Positions 1 through 8,983 are shown, counted from the stretch's first letter. The stretch is DNA of 47,980 bases from Planctomyces sp. SH-PL62 (GCA_945905295.1 CAMDPX010000025.1:1-47980), one strand, 5' to 3'. The notes: generated by a model not told the origin, from the letters alone. Numbers and translations: made by a program.

Positions 1-62
1 GTCAGCCCCCCGGTGATCGCGGTCTCCACTGAAACCGGGGGGCTGACGCCGCCCCGCTCGCC
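1..62. repeat. Palindromic intergenic element, family A, truncated at window start
   Basis: The left arm (1-14) pairs with the start of the right arm (34-62), which reads accggggggctgacgccg and then ccccgctcgcc. Complete copies lie at 32526-32613 and 46546-46628, and another truncated copy is at 47937-47980. The outer part of the left arm is missing here, so the window begins inside the element. Confidence 0.9.
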
Positions 63-119
63 AGGACATCATTTTTTCACAGCCTCAAAGCGACAGCGGA
101 ACGATGTGGATATGCCGTG

Positions 120-1286
120 CTACGCGTGACGCTCTTCAAACAGCTTGACCGCCGTTTGAACCACCAGCAGGTGCTGTCGGACGCGGTCGTGGAACGGACC
201 ACGCATTCCCGTTTCGATCGTGAAGCCCAGGCCGTATTGCCGAGCGGCGAAGTCGACCAGATTCAAACCCTCGCCGCGCTGCCCGGCATCGAGCCAATAC
301 ACGCCCCGTTCCAGCCGCTGAAAAAACGAACCCGGTGAGTAATCCTCCGGTGCGAGCTTCGTTCCCGACGCCGCGACCGCTCGGATGGCTTCGCTGGCGA
401 TGCGGCGTTCCCAGACTTCATCGTCGTCGGTCCGTTGGCGGCGAGCGGACATCCAAAACGAATCGCCGCCGTGCTCGTGCAGATCGAAGGTCAGGCCCGG
501 TTGGATTTCCGCCATCAAGCGGCGAGCACAACGGACTTCAGCGGGAGACCACGCCGTGTCCAGAAAGCGGTTCAGGTGCAGCACCTCGCCGTCCGGCGTG
601 ACGATCAACGTGTAGGCCCGCTCCAGCGGCCCGGCTCCCGGCATGTCGTCGGTCCGCGAGGGATAATAAATGCGGCGTCCCTTGAGCGGTTCGAGAAACG
701 CCGCACCTTTTTCAACGCCACGGTACAGGCCGCGGTTCGCATAGCCGTATTCGCCCATCAGCACGAGCAGCGTTTCGCCCTCATCGAAGAGCACCTCGCC
801 CCGTTTCCGCAGCAGCGCCTCCGCATCCGCCAAAGTCTCGACTTGTGGAAGCTCACCCAGTCCGAGACTCAATGCGTAGCGATACCCATTCAAGCCAATC
901 GGATCGCGAGTCGGTATGACCCACACCTCGTGCTTCGTTTGCAGCCGATCAATCAACTCAACAGCCGCCACCACTCCGGCATGTTCGGTCGAATGAGCAC
1001 CGGCGGAGATAAAGATGGCGGGCTTCTTGGTCCCGCCCGTCTTCACCCCCACGATGGGAGATTTGTCCGGCGCGAATCCCAACGTGCGCAACGTATGCCC
1101 CCGCTTGCGAAGCGTGTCGAGCAAATCGGCATAGCGCCCAAACGGACGCGGAGCAGCCTCTCGTTCCGTTTGCGCGGATAGCAATGCGGGCACCGCCAAA
1201 CCGCTCAGACAAAGTCCCCCAGCACGGAGCAACGAGCGACGAGTCAGACCGTTGACGGAGTTCTTCTCGGCAAAAACCGACGGCAT
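120..1286 (-). CDS. Tat-exported M14-type zinc carboxypeptidase-like protein
   Basis: The 388-residue protein begins with a twin-arginine signal (TRRSLLRAGG, then a hydrophobic stretch ending ALLSAQ), so it is probably exported. The mature part has an M14 peptidase / succinylglutamate desuccinylase-like pattern: HSTEH (H98, E101) fits the HxxE zinc ligands, DLHEH (H270) could supply the third ligand, and FTIETG near the C-terminus fits the catalytic Glu region. An ATG at 1286 is preferred to the one 81 bases upstream because GGGAG lies just before it and it puts the Tat signal near the N-terminus. The natural substrate is unknown; a peptide or acylated amino acid is likely from the family. 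It is the last gene on this strand before the repeat at the window edge. Confidence 0.75.
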   Translation of the reverse strand: MPSVFAEKNSVNGLTRRSLLRAGGLCLSGLAVPALLSAQTEREAAPRPFGRYADLLDTLRKRGHTLRTLGFAPDKSPIVGVKTGGTKKPAIFISAGAHSTEHAGVVAAVELIDRLQTKHEVWVIPTRDPIGLNGYRYALSLGLGELPQVETLADAEALLRKRGEVLFDEGETLLVLMGEYGYANRGLYRGVEKGAAFLEPLKGRRIYYPSRTDDMPGAGPLERAYTLIVTPDGEVLHLNRFLDTAWSPAEVRCARRLMAEIQPGLTFDLHEHGGDSFWMSARRQRTDDDEVWERRIASEAIRAVAASGTKLAPEDYSPGSFFQRLERGVYWLDAGQRGEGLNLVDFAARQYGLGFTIETGMRGPFHDRVRQHLLVVQTAVKLFEERHA

Positions 1287-1644
1287 GTTCGTCTCCCTCA
1301 CGCAGAGAAGAATATCACCTCCACCGCCCACACGTTCGGCGAAGGTCGCCAAGCATGAGCCGAGCACATCAGCGAATCAACCACCAGCGGTTCGACGTCT
1401 CAACCAATACCGGCACGCTGGTGCATAACCTATGTCGGGATGATGCGTGTCGGAATGCTCGATGAACACGCAAGCCAAACTCATGTCACCACAGCTCGTT
1501 GCCAGCCGTTCGATCAAAGCACAGAGTGAGCAGCGACTTCTTGCCATCCTGGTTGAGTTCCGAAGTGACGAACACTCGGCTTTCTGCCAGCTTTGTTTTC
1601 CCCACGAGAATGGTGCGTTGTTCGGATTGCGAATTCCGTGGTCG
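1287..1644. other. Gap without a supported gene
   Basis: Only short open frames are found (for example 1377-1670 minus and 1447-1650 plus), none with a recognisable domain or convincing start. It lies between the peptidase and the 3' end of the nuclease-transposase fusion and may hold the outer end of that insertion. I could not see an IS66-type terminal inverted repeat. Confidence 0.5.
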
Positions 1645-4572
1645 TCATGAGCTTGGAATCGGTTCCGCACTTCCCCCGTCCAAATGAGTCGACTTGTCCG
1701 AGACCAACGCCGTCGCCGAGTTATTGTTCTGTGGTTGGTGCTTCTTTGCTGTCTGTCGCCGGCTTCGACGCGATTGCATCCAAGTTGGTGGGTGTAATTC
1801 GATAGTCAGTGGTGGCTTTCGCTGTCTTCGGCTGTTGCGAAACTTCTCGATATCCGTTTCCCGCGACAGAAGAAATCTGAGGAAACTGACTCGTTTGTAT
1901 TTGCAGGTCAGGTAGATGCTCAGCAGCACCAAATAATCTTTGAGTCCAGACTCCTTGACCATTCCATCGGCATATTCCCGGTAGTAGGCGAAATGCTTAA
2001 CGGCGTGCTCTGCGTTGTTGTTGTTCCAGGGCACGTCGTCGTGATCCACGAACGTGAAGAGCTTGTCCCGGTTTTTCAGGAGCCGCGTGCGATAGCCTTC
2101 CGCAACCTCTGATCGAAACGGTTGCCTCGCGATGCCCTCAAAGAAGCGTCCGATGGATCGCTGGTGTTTGCTGAGGTGCTGCCGTTTCAGTCCGTGTCGG
2201 TCGATGGTGGTGACAATCGCACGCAGCAACTTTCCGAAGCTGTCGGCGAGCGATTTCAATTCCTCGTCCCAAGGGTTGCCTCGGATGTCCTGATTGAAAT
2301 CCCTGATGAGGTGGATCAAGCATTTTTGCTGCGGGCAATCCAGCGAGTCGTACGCCGCGTAGAAATCGGTCACGAGCACTCCCCGAAAGCTCTTCAGCAG
2401 ATCATGCAGAAAGTCTCCCTCGCGAGACGCTCGGTACATGAGCACGACTTCCTCCAGATTTGTGAAGATCCAGACGTAGCCCTTACCAATCTGCTTGATA
2501 TGGAATTCCGTCTCGTCGGCGTGAATCAGGACTCCGCTCGCGATCTTTTCCACGAGTTTTTCGTATGTCCCCGCGTAATAGTTGGCCAACTCCCTTTTGA
2601 ACTCACAGACATCCGGGGTCGTGATAGGCAGGCCAAAACAATCTCGGAGGCTTTCCGCGACGTGCGCAAAGGGCTTCCGGTGAGCCACATACTCATAGAT
2701 GGCCCAGCTCTTCAGTGAATGAAAATGCTCAGCAACTCGATGGTATTCGTCGGCAAGAAACTTCTTTTGGCAACGGCCACAGCAATACCAAGCGGATGTG
2801 ATCCGCGTGACAGACCTCCGAATCCCTGTGCGGGTGACGAGAAGATCGTACGCCAGACGAGCCAACCGCCCATCGATCCTCTTTGCGAGGTCCGTCGCTC
2901 CGCAAAACGGACATTTCTCCGCCGTGATTTCGACAATGCGGTTAGGTCGAAGGTTTTTCTTGCCCAGTTTTCGGCGCTCCTGCCTTCGACTCTTTCTCAA
3001 CGTCTTACTCGTCCGGATGAAGACTCTGTCGCGCTGATAATCAAAGTACGCACGGTCGTTGACGAACTCGAAATCGGGAATCGCAAATTCGATTTGGCAC
3101 CATTCTCGACGGCTCGATTGTGGGGCGATTTCCTCCACCCGACAGACCTGATTTCCCTCGTGGTTGAGACCAGTCTTCACTGCGGGTTCCGCGCGGCAGG
3201 TAGTGACGAGCACTTCCGTGACCCGTTTGAGAGCGGCACAGTCCTCCAGATTGTAAGTCAAGAGTCTGTCCTTGTACGTCGAAAGGCCGCCTTCTTCCCA
3301 CCGTCTGCGCCAGACGATGCTCTGGATTCCCGATGCATCCAATTCTGTCCATCGGAAGCCAAGGTAGCCGGCAATGTCTTTCAGCCCATTCGAGTACGTG
3401 GGAAAGTAGAAGTGCGAGTGAATGACGGAGAGAACGTTTACCAGGCGACCAAGAATCTTCTCGCCTAGTTCTGGCTGGCCGGAATCCTTGCTCATCCGCT
3501 TCACGAATGCGGACTCATAGCTGCCGTACGCGTACAACAAGTACGGTTCGTTGCGATCCAAGATCTCACGAAACTGTTGGAAGATCCGGACTTCGTCGGC
3601 GGAATTGTCCGCCCAAAAAGAATGATGCTCCTGCGCGCCGTTTTGCTCGACGATCATCCCCACCAAATACACGAAGTTGCGTTCCGGATCGCCTTCGAGA
3701 TCAAGATAAATTTGGGTGGGCGAGACGGGTAATTCCGGAGAACCGAGAACGTGGATCTTCTTTTCGCGGATGGCAAGTGCCTGCACAGCATGTTGGCGAG
3801 CTGACGGCTTCTGCTTCAGTGGCTTGCTGTTTCTCCTGGGACGGAATGTGCAAGACAATTGAGTGACCGTGAAAATCCCTCTGCGGGCATACTTCTTGAT
3901 CTCACTCTCGGACATTGCCCGCAGCAGGCTTAGGTCATCTTTGGATGCCGCCTCTGCATGGCAGCGGCAACGAAACTCACAGATTTCGCAGTGTCGATTG
4001 AGCATCAACTGCGGCAGCGTATCCGACGCTCGACTCTCCTTGAGTTCTTGGAGGACTCGCTGTGCCTGAACACCGTTCGATCGGAGCCGCACTCGGCGGA
4101 TCGTGCAATCGTGACCATAGACAAGTAGTCCCCAGCGCGGCTCCGCACCCTGAATCTCCGCCAAAATCAGGCCGAGTACTTCCAGTAACGTCCGCTGCTC
4201 CCTGCCGGGCCTTTCAGTTCCGTGGAACAGTACCGGGAGATAGTGGAACGCCCCCAACTTCGATGGGCCATGAGCGCGTTTCAACCCGTCGAAGACCAGC
4301 AACATCTGATCGTTGTCCAACACCGCATCGAAGACGTAAGAAGCCCCTCGCTTCAAGGTAGACGTTGAGAGCACAACATCCCTTTCGATTTCGTCCGCAG
4401 ACAAGTTGGCAACGATTTTGTCAATCGCCTTGCGCTTCACCCGATCGCGCGCTTCGAGCAGCAGGATCTCAAATTCCGACTTGGTGCCTGCCTGCGCCGC
4501 GAGTTTGAGATGTGCCTTGAACTTACAGTTCAAATACGACTCAACAACTTCCGAAGTGAGCTTTGTGGCCAT
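1645..4572 (-). CDS. TM0106/RecB-like and RNase H-like nuclease fused to IS66-type DDE transposase
   Basis: This 975-residue protein joins two families. Residues 1-240 match the COG2251/TM0106 RecB-like fold, including a four-cysteine cluster (C195, C198, C202, C204) as in Fe-S or zinc nucleases. Residues 285-460 match a YprB-type RNase H-like domain, with DLEGD (D291, E293) and YNLEDC. From about 540 there are zinc-ribbon CxxC pairs and an IS66 transposase core with DDE residues D686 (ADET), D736 (VTDFYAAYD) and E855 (NNNNAEHAVK). In the RecB-like part the usual YExxDxK segment reads YLPVLFH, so the canonical Glu and Lys seem lost. The ATG at 4572 (MATKLTSEVVESYL) is chosen over a GTG at 4593 because it begins the conserved region. 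The gene follows the methyltransferase in the same direction by 69 bases. No IS66 accessory genes or terminal repeats are visible. I believe similar long proteins occur elsewhere, but cannot verify that here. Confidence 0.85.
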   Translation of the reverse strand: MATKLTSEVVESYLNCKFKAHLKLAAQAGTKSEFEILLLEARDRVKRKAIDKIVANLSADEIERDVVLSTSTLKRGASYVFDAVLDNDQMLLVFDGLKRAHGPSKLGAFHYLPVLFHGTERPGREQRTLLEVLGLILAEIQGAEPRWGLLVYGHDCTIRRVRLRSNGVQAQRVLQELKESRASDTLPQLMLNRHCEICEFRCRCHAEAASKDDLSLLRAMSESEIKKYARRGIFTVTQLSCTFRPRRNSKPLKQKPSARQHAVQALAIREKKIHVLGSPELPVSPTQIYLDLEGDPERNFVYLVGMIVEQNGAQEHHSFWADNSADEVRIFQQFREILDRNEPYLLYAYGSYESAFVKRMSKDSGQPELGEKILGRLVNVLSVIHSHFYFPTYSNGLKDIAGYLGFRWTELDASGIQSIVWRRRWEEGGLSTYKDRLLTYNLEDCAALKRVTEVLVTTCRAEPAVKTGLNHEGNQVCRVEEIAPQSSRREWCQIEFAIPDFEFVNDRAYFDYQRDRVFIRTSKTLRKSRRQERRKLGKKNLRPNRIVEITAEKCPFCGATDLAKRIDGRLARLAYDLLVTRTGIRRSVTRITSAWYCCGRCQKKFLADEYHRVAEHFHSLKSWAIYEYVAHRKPFAHVAESLRDCFGLPITTPDVCEFKRELANYYAGTYEKLVEKIASGVLIHADETEFHIKQIGKGYVWIFTNLEEVVLMYRASREGDFLHDLLKSFRGVLVTDFYAAYDSLDCPQQKCLIHLIRDFNQDIRGNPWDEELKSLADSFGKLLRAIVTTIDRHGLKRQHLSKHQRSIGRFFEGIARQPFRSEVAEGYRTRLLKNRDKLFTFVDHDDVPWNNNNAEHAVKHFAYYREYADGMVKESGLKDYLVLLSIYLTCKYKRVSFLRFLLSRETDIEKFRNSRRQRKPPLTIELHPPTWMQSRRSRRQTAKKHQPQNNNSATALVSDKSTHLDGGSAEPIPSS

Positions 4573-4641
4573 AGCGAAAACCTGAGAGCACACCGGGTGC
4601 CACTGGCGAGGGGCTTCGCCGATTGCCAGGAGGCGATCCAG

Positions 4642-6777
4642 TCACGCATCTTCAAAGAGCAGCTTCTGTGGTGGCGGACGGCGGCGGACTGGTTCACTGG
4701 GGGCGAGCGCGTGGATGTCATCGTCGATGTGACGTGCGATGGACTCGAAGTCATCAGGGGCGCGGAGCAAGGTGAGGAGTTGGCCGAGCAGCACGATGCG
4801 GCGGTCGTTGAGGGACAAACTAAAACCTTCCGCGTACAGACGCAGGAGTTTCTTCCTCGCGGAAGCCAGTGCGTCCGACTCAGTGGGAGGAACGATGTGG
4901 GCCATCGTGTCTCGTTTGCGGCAGACGAGGATGATGTCGAACTGGATTGGCTCCTTGGCCTGCGACTTGGGAGTCGCGACGGACATCTCGGCCTTGACCG
5001 GCTGCGAGTTCACGACGAGGAAGCCCGCTCCAAGAATCGCCTTCGCCAAGGACGCCCAGCCTTCGTGGCGCGAATGGTGATAGCTGAAGACCAGCAAGCC
5101 ATCGCCTCGTAGCACGCGATGGCATTCGCGGAAAACGCCTTGCAACTTCTCGGCGAACTTATCGGCGTCGGCGTCTTGAACCTCGGAGAGATGACGTGTT
5201 GTGGAGCCGGATGAGGGCTGCGATCGGCTCCCCATCTGCTGCCACGCGAAGAAGAAGTCGGCCAACTCTGAGTAATGGACGTTGTCGAAGAACGGCGGGT
5301 CGGTCACGACGAGGTCGATGCTCTGATCGGCTAAGCCGGTGATCGACGAATCGCCGCACGACAAGTAGATGCCGCGCGGAGCCAAGTCGCCGTTGGTCGG
5401 CCATTGCGGTTCGATCCGTCCCGTGAAGGCTGGCGAGCACTTGCGGGCCTCGCCGCTGTGGCCATTCACTTCGGTCGGTTGCTCGCGGTACTGCACGGCT
5501 CGTAGCAATCGCGAGGGGAACAGCGTCGAGAACGAGCCGGAACTCTTCGGTGTGCCCCACACGTTCGCTTCGATGGGCGTCCGCTCCGGCTTGAGGATGT
5601 GGTGCGAGAACATGTGCCGCACCGCGCCGGTCCCTTCGCCTTTGTAAGACGCGAAGAGGTTGTTGAACTCCAGCACGCCGGAGAACAGCGTCAGCATCGC
5701 GCATCGAGCTGGCAGGTCGTCGATCTTCAAGATCGCCGCGCGCAGCCAGCCGAGCGCGAGCAACTGCCGGTCGTTGAAGAAGTCGTGCCACGACGTGAAG
5801 CCGTAGCCCATCGCTTGCCGCGTGTTGTGACCGTACTCCAACGCGAGGTCGGGCAGCGTGAGTTCACCCGCCTCGACGGCGCGACGCAACTCGACCGAGC
5901 ATTGCTCATACGCCGCGAGGTCGTCGGCAGTCGCTCGCAGATATTCTTTACGACCGTCTTTCGTCAGGACCAGCTTACCATACAGCCGAAACGCGGGCCG
6001 AGTTTTTTGTTGGGCGATCACGTCGAGAATCTTGAAGTCGCAGTTGCAGCTTCCGCAGTGTCCCTTGGTGCCTCGCGCGGTTCCGGTACTTGGATCGAAC
6101 GGATGTCCGCACTCTGTGCAAGTCGCCGCGTCGTCGCCATGCAGGCCGGGGGCGATGTCGCCGCAGTTCGGGCAATAGACTTGGACTTCGGGCTTGCGAT
6201 CCGGATAAGCGTTGCGTGCGATCACATAAGACGGAAACAGATCGACGACCCGCGAGCAGTCGGGGCAAGTGGCCTGCATGACCCAGAACGAATACAGCAC
6301 GTCACACGGCCGACCCCGCTTGTCGATCGAGCGGTAGAGCTGCCGAATCTTCGGAGCGATGTCGGCTTCGAGCTGCGCGAACGCGGCCTGCAACTCGTGC
6401 TCGCTTAACGGCCCCAACGCCGTCGTGACCGCTTCGACGGCGACCGGATTGATGTCGCGTCCGAGCGCAGTGAAGCCCAGCTTGTGAGCCTCACCGACCG
6501 TCGTCCCCGATCCCATAAACGGATCGAACACAGTTTGCCCTGCGAATGCGTGCGAGCGATAGAACTCGGTGGCCAAGTTCGCGGACGTCGGCAGTTGGCA
6601 TCCCAACAAGATGCCGCGAAAGACCGAACCCAAGCGCTTCGCCCACCATTTGTGGACGTGATAGATCGGGCGATGAATCTCTTTCCGCCAACTCTCGCGC
6701 TCGGCAAGGTGTGAGAGGAACTCGAACGGAAAATCATCGGACTCGATTAGCCGTGCTTCAGTGGTCGCTGTCATCAT
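4642..6777 (-). CDS. DNA methyltransferase with zinc-ribbon insertion (modification subunit)
   Basis: The 711-residue protein has the SAM-binding motif I FDPFMGSGTT (D85) and the catalytic motif IV DPPF (D493), the order seen in amino-methylating (N6-adenine or N4-cytosine) enzymes of the alpha or gamma arrangement. The roughly 400 residues between them include several CxxC pairs (CPDC, CPNC, CTEC, CGSC) that look like two zinc ribbons. The N-terminal KWWAKRLGSVFR block resembles large methylases of the DUF1156 type. Start: GAGGAGG lies immediately upstream of tandem ATGs at 6777 and 6774. The gene overlaps the end of the upstream endonuclease gene by about 20 bases, so the two are translationally coupled. 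It most likely protects host DNA from that endonuclease. The target sequence cannot be inferred. Confidence 0.85.
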   Translation of the reverse strand: MMTATTEARLIESDDFPFEFLSHLAERESWRKEIHRPIYHVHKWWAKRLGSVFRGILLGCQLPTSANLATEFYRSHAFAGQTVFDPFMGSGTTVGEAHKLGFTALGRDINPVAVEAVTTALGPLSEHELQAAFAQLEADIAPKIRQLYRSIDKRGRPCDVLYSFWVMQATCPDCSRVVDLFPSYVIARNAYPDRKPEVQVYCPNCGDIAPGLHGDDAATCTECGHPFDPSTGTARGTKGHCGSCNCDFKILDVIAQQKTRPAFRLYGKLVLTKDGRKEYLRATADDLAAYEQCSVELRRAVEAGELTLPDLALEYGHNTRQAMGYGFTSWHDFFNDRQLLALGWLRAAILKIDDLPARCAMLTLFSGVLEFNNLFASYKGEGTGAVRHMFSHHILKPERTPIEANVWGTPKSSGSFSTLFPSRLLRAVQYREQPTEVNGHSGEARKCSPAFTGRIEPQWPTNGDLAPRGIYLSCGDSSITGLADQSIDLVVTDPPFFDNVHYSELADFFFAWQQMGSRSQPSSGSTTRHLSEVQDADADKFAEKLQGVFRECHRVLRGDGLLVFSYHHSRHEGWASLAKAILGAGFLVVNSQPVKAEMSVATPKSQAKEPIQFDIILVCRKRDTMAHIVPPTESDALASARKKLLRLYAEGFSLSLNDRRIVLLGQLLTLLRAPDDFESIARHIDDDIHALAPSEPVRRRPPPQKLLFEDA

Positions 6778-7546
6778 CGACCTCCTCGACGGCCATTGCG
6801 TCTTGAGCAACGCGCATCGCAACGGGATCGGTCGGAGAACCCTTCAATCGCCACGCTGAAAACAGATGCTCGCGGCCTGCGTGCGGGTTCGGCACGTTCG
6901 TCGGTCGCAGTTCATTGGTTTGCAGGTCGAACGAGTACGCAATCACCAACTCGTCGGCCTCGCGGCGACACAACTCGCCGACGCACACGAACTCACGACT
7001 GAGCTTCACTTCCGCTGGCAAAATCAGCGTCTGTCGGTGGGCCACGCCGTCCACCAGGCGAAACGGAGTCGGCACGACATACATCTTGCGATCTCGAATC
7101 AGGAGGTCGCCGTAGCTGCCGAAGCCTTTCACGCTCTTGTTGTGATGGATGTAGTCGTGATCCGCATTCAAGAAGTCGCCGTGGCAGACGACGAGATCAA
7201 GGACCGGATAAGCATTTCCATCCGGCTGCTTGGGATATCGCCCAAAGACATAGTAGATCGCGCGACCGTTGTGCGATCCGGTCGGCACTTGGCTGTTGCT
7301 GTCAAAGCTCGCGTCCCGCCCCGGATAGGCCAGTCCCTTCAGTTCATAGCCGTCAGTCGTAGCCACCATGCGGAAGTCGGGGTAACTATTTCGACCGCCG
7401 ATCTCGAAGTTCTGCCCCGCGTGTTCCAGACGAGCCTTGAACCAGTTCTGAAAGTGGAATTCCTTGTCTGTGCTGCTGACGCGATGGATCAACTCGCCAG
7501 CGAGAATCGCTTCCACGCACACCTTGAAAACATCCTGAGCAGACAT
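6758..7546 (-). CDS. PD-(D/E)XK restriction endonuclease-like protein
   Basis: The 262-residue protein contains a canonical PD-(D/E)XK active site: YPDF (D57) followed ten residues later by YELKG (E68, K70). No DNA-recognition domain is recognisable, which is normal for type II endonucleases, whose sequences diverge rapidly. Its end overlaps the start of the methyltransferase gene, so gene order is endonuclease then modification enzyme in one transcript. An AAGG lies 4-8 bases before the ATG. Role and pairing come from the motif and context; the sequence does not show whether the pair is a classical type II system or part of a larger defence cassette that includes the nuclease-transposase gene downstream. 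Confidence 0.75.
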   Translation of the reverse strand: MSAQDVFKVCVEAILAGELIHRVSSTDKEFHFQNWFKARLEHAGQNFEIGGRNSYPDFRMVATTDGYELKGLAYPGRDASFDSNSQVPTGSHNGRAIYYVFGRYPKQPDGNAYPVLDLVVCHGDFLNADHDYIHHNKSVKGFGSYGDLLIRDRKMYVVPTPFRLVDGVAHRQTLILPAEVKLSREFVCVGELCRREADELVIAYSFDLQTNELRPTNVPNPHAGREHLFSAWRLKGSPTDPVAMRVAQDAMAVEEVDDDSDH

Positions 7547-7720
7547 CGGCCTTGGATTCCTTTCGTCGTCGATCCGGTCGTCACGCAGGGGCGGAGAAAA
7601 ATTTGAAGAGGCTTCGCGTGTTCGGTGTTTGGGTCATGTTATTCGATTTCTGTTTGAGGCAACACTTCCTGTGGCAGCGATCCGTGTTGACCGAGTGCGT
7701 TTCTGGCGAGTGGAGGCCGA

Positions 7721-8069
7721 TCACAGATATTGGCGGAACCACGCGAGCACGCGGCGCGACATGTCGAGCAGATGTGGGCGTTCTTTGATCGCGCGGTCTT
7801 CTCGCGGATCGACGATGAGTTCGGTCGGCACGCTCTTGTCTTTGAGTGTGCGGTAAAAAGAGGTACGACTGCTCGACCGGCACGTCTTGGTCCTCGGCAC
7901 CGTGCGGAATCAGCGTCGGCGTGTTCAAGTTCTCGTGGTATGACAACAGGCAGAACTTTTGAAATCTTCCGGCGGGTTCATCGGGCGACTCGGCGTAGTG
8001 GATCGCATCCCAATCGGCGAGCGAACTCTTGGTGATGAGACCCGGATGGGTTGTAGCTGGCGTTATCAT
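7721..8069 (-). pseudogene. Remnant of S9 (prolyl oligopeptidase) family peptidase, C-terminal part, frameshifted
   Basis: One frame reads NTPTLIPHGAEDQDVPVEQSY, the typical S9 segment around the catalytic Asp. It then loses the frame, and a second frame continues with ELIVDPREDRAIKERPHLLD and RVLAWFRQYL before a stop at 7721-7723, the usual S9 C-terminus. The catalytic His position (normally PREGHG) reads PREDRA. The upstream two thirds of a normal S9 peptidase are absent, so this is a decayed fragment, not a sequencing slip in an intact gene. Confidence 0.75.
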
Positions 8070-8137
8070 CGTGCGTTACGATGCCGCCCAGTTTCGTCGT
8101 TCGCTGTTCATGTCCTTCCTCTTCGCGAGTTTTTTCG

Positions 8138-8983
8138 ATGTGCCAATACAGGATTTGGAAATGCGGTCTAGTCTGGTTCGGATTGGCCCTGATCCCCTCA
8201 CTGGCCCGTGCCGAGGGTCTGGATTATCCACTGACGGCAGTGGCTTCGGCCGATGGTCTGAGCCTGTTCATCGCCGATCTGAATCAACCCGGCCTCTGGA
8301 AGTTGAGCGACGGCAAGCTCACGTCGTACTTTCAGGCGTCGAAGAAATTTCGCACGCCGTTGAACCGGGTCCGGTGCGTTGGGCTGGATCGAAACGGCAA
8401 AGTTCTCGCGGGGGATTCGTCCACGCGTGAGGTCTTTCGCTTTGACGATGAGGGCAAACCACAGCCGCTGACTAACGGTGGGATCGGCATTCCGATGGAC
8501 TTGGTGGTCGATCCCGACAACAACATTTTTGTCACCGACCTGGAACTGAAATGGATTTGGAAGATTCCCGCCGCCGGTGGCAAGGCGGAGAAATTCGCTG
8601 AGGTGGATGCTCCGCATGGTCTCGCGATCGACGCGGACAAGAATCTGTGGGTGGTCTCGCATGGCAAGCATCAACTCGTGCGAGTCACGGCCGAAGCGAA
8701 AGTGGAGATCGTCGTGGAAGGCCGGCCCTGGCAGTTTCCGCATGAAGTGGAACTCGACAAAGACAAGACGGCGTTCGTCACTGATGGCTATGGCAAAGCG
8801 GTCTGGAAGGTGCCCTTCGGAGGCAAGCCGGAGAAAGTCGTCTCTGGCGAACCGCTGATGAATCCGGTGGGCCTGACTTGGCAGAACGGCAAGCTGTTGG
8901 TGATCGATCCGCGCGCGAAAGGCTTATTCGCCGTGGACTCGTCTGGAAAACTTTCACCGGTTCCAACGGCATTGGAAAAGTAA
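8138..8983 (+). CDS. Secreted NHL/SMP-30-like beta-propeller protein
   Basis: The 281-residue protein starts with a Sec signal (MCQYRIWKC, hydrophobic core, LARA|EG). It then shows repeated strands of the kind G-x-P-x-D-L-V-V-D-P-D-N-N-I-F-V-T-D, typical of NHL or SMP-30/gluconolactonase propellers. The ATG at 8138 is preferred to an in-frame ATG 57 bases upstream because it places the signal peptide at the N-terminus. No enzyme motif is evident; it probably binds a ligand or partner outside the cytoplasm. It precedes a DUF1501 gene, which is followed by a second secreted propeller protein. Confidence 0.75.
   Translation: MCQYRIWKCGLVWFGLALIPSLARAEGLDYPLTAVASADGLSLFIADLNQPGLWKLSDGKLTSYFQASKKFRTPLNRVRCVGLDRNGKVLAGDSSTREVFRFDDEGKPQPLTNGGIGIPMDLVVDPDNNIFVTDLELKWIWKIPAAGGKAEKFAEVDAPHGLAIDADKNLWVVSHGKHQLVRVTAEAKVEIVVEGRPWQFPHEVELDKDKTAFVTDGYGKAVWKVPFGGKPEKVVSGEPLMNPVGLTWQNGKLLVIDPRAKGLFAVDSSGKLSPVPTALEK

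Noticed and set aside
1377-1670. 97-residue minus-strand frame beyond the transposase end
   Set aside because: There is no domain, no good start, and it partly overlaps the end of the fusion gene.
1300-4640. Classical IS66 element with tnpA/tnpB and terminal inverted repeats
   Set aside because: Only the transposase-type core within the fusion protein is seen; no accessory genes or matching ends were found by eye.
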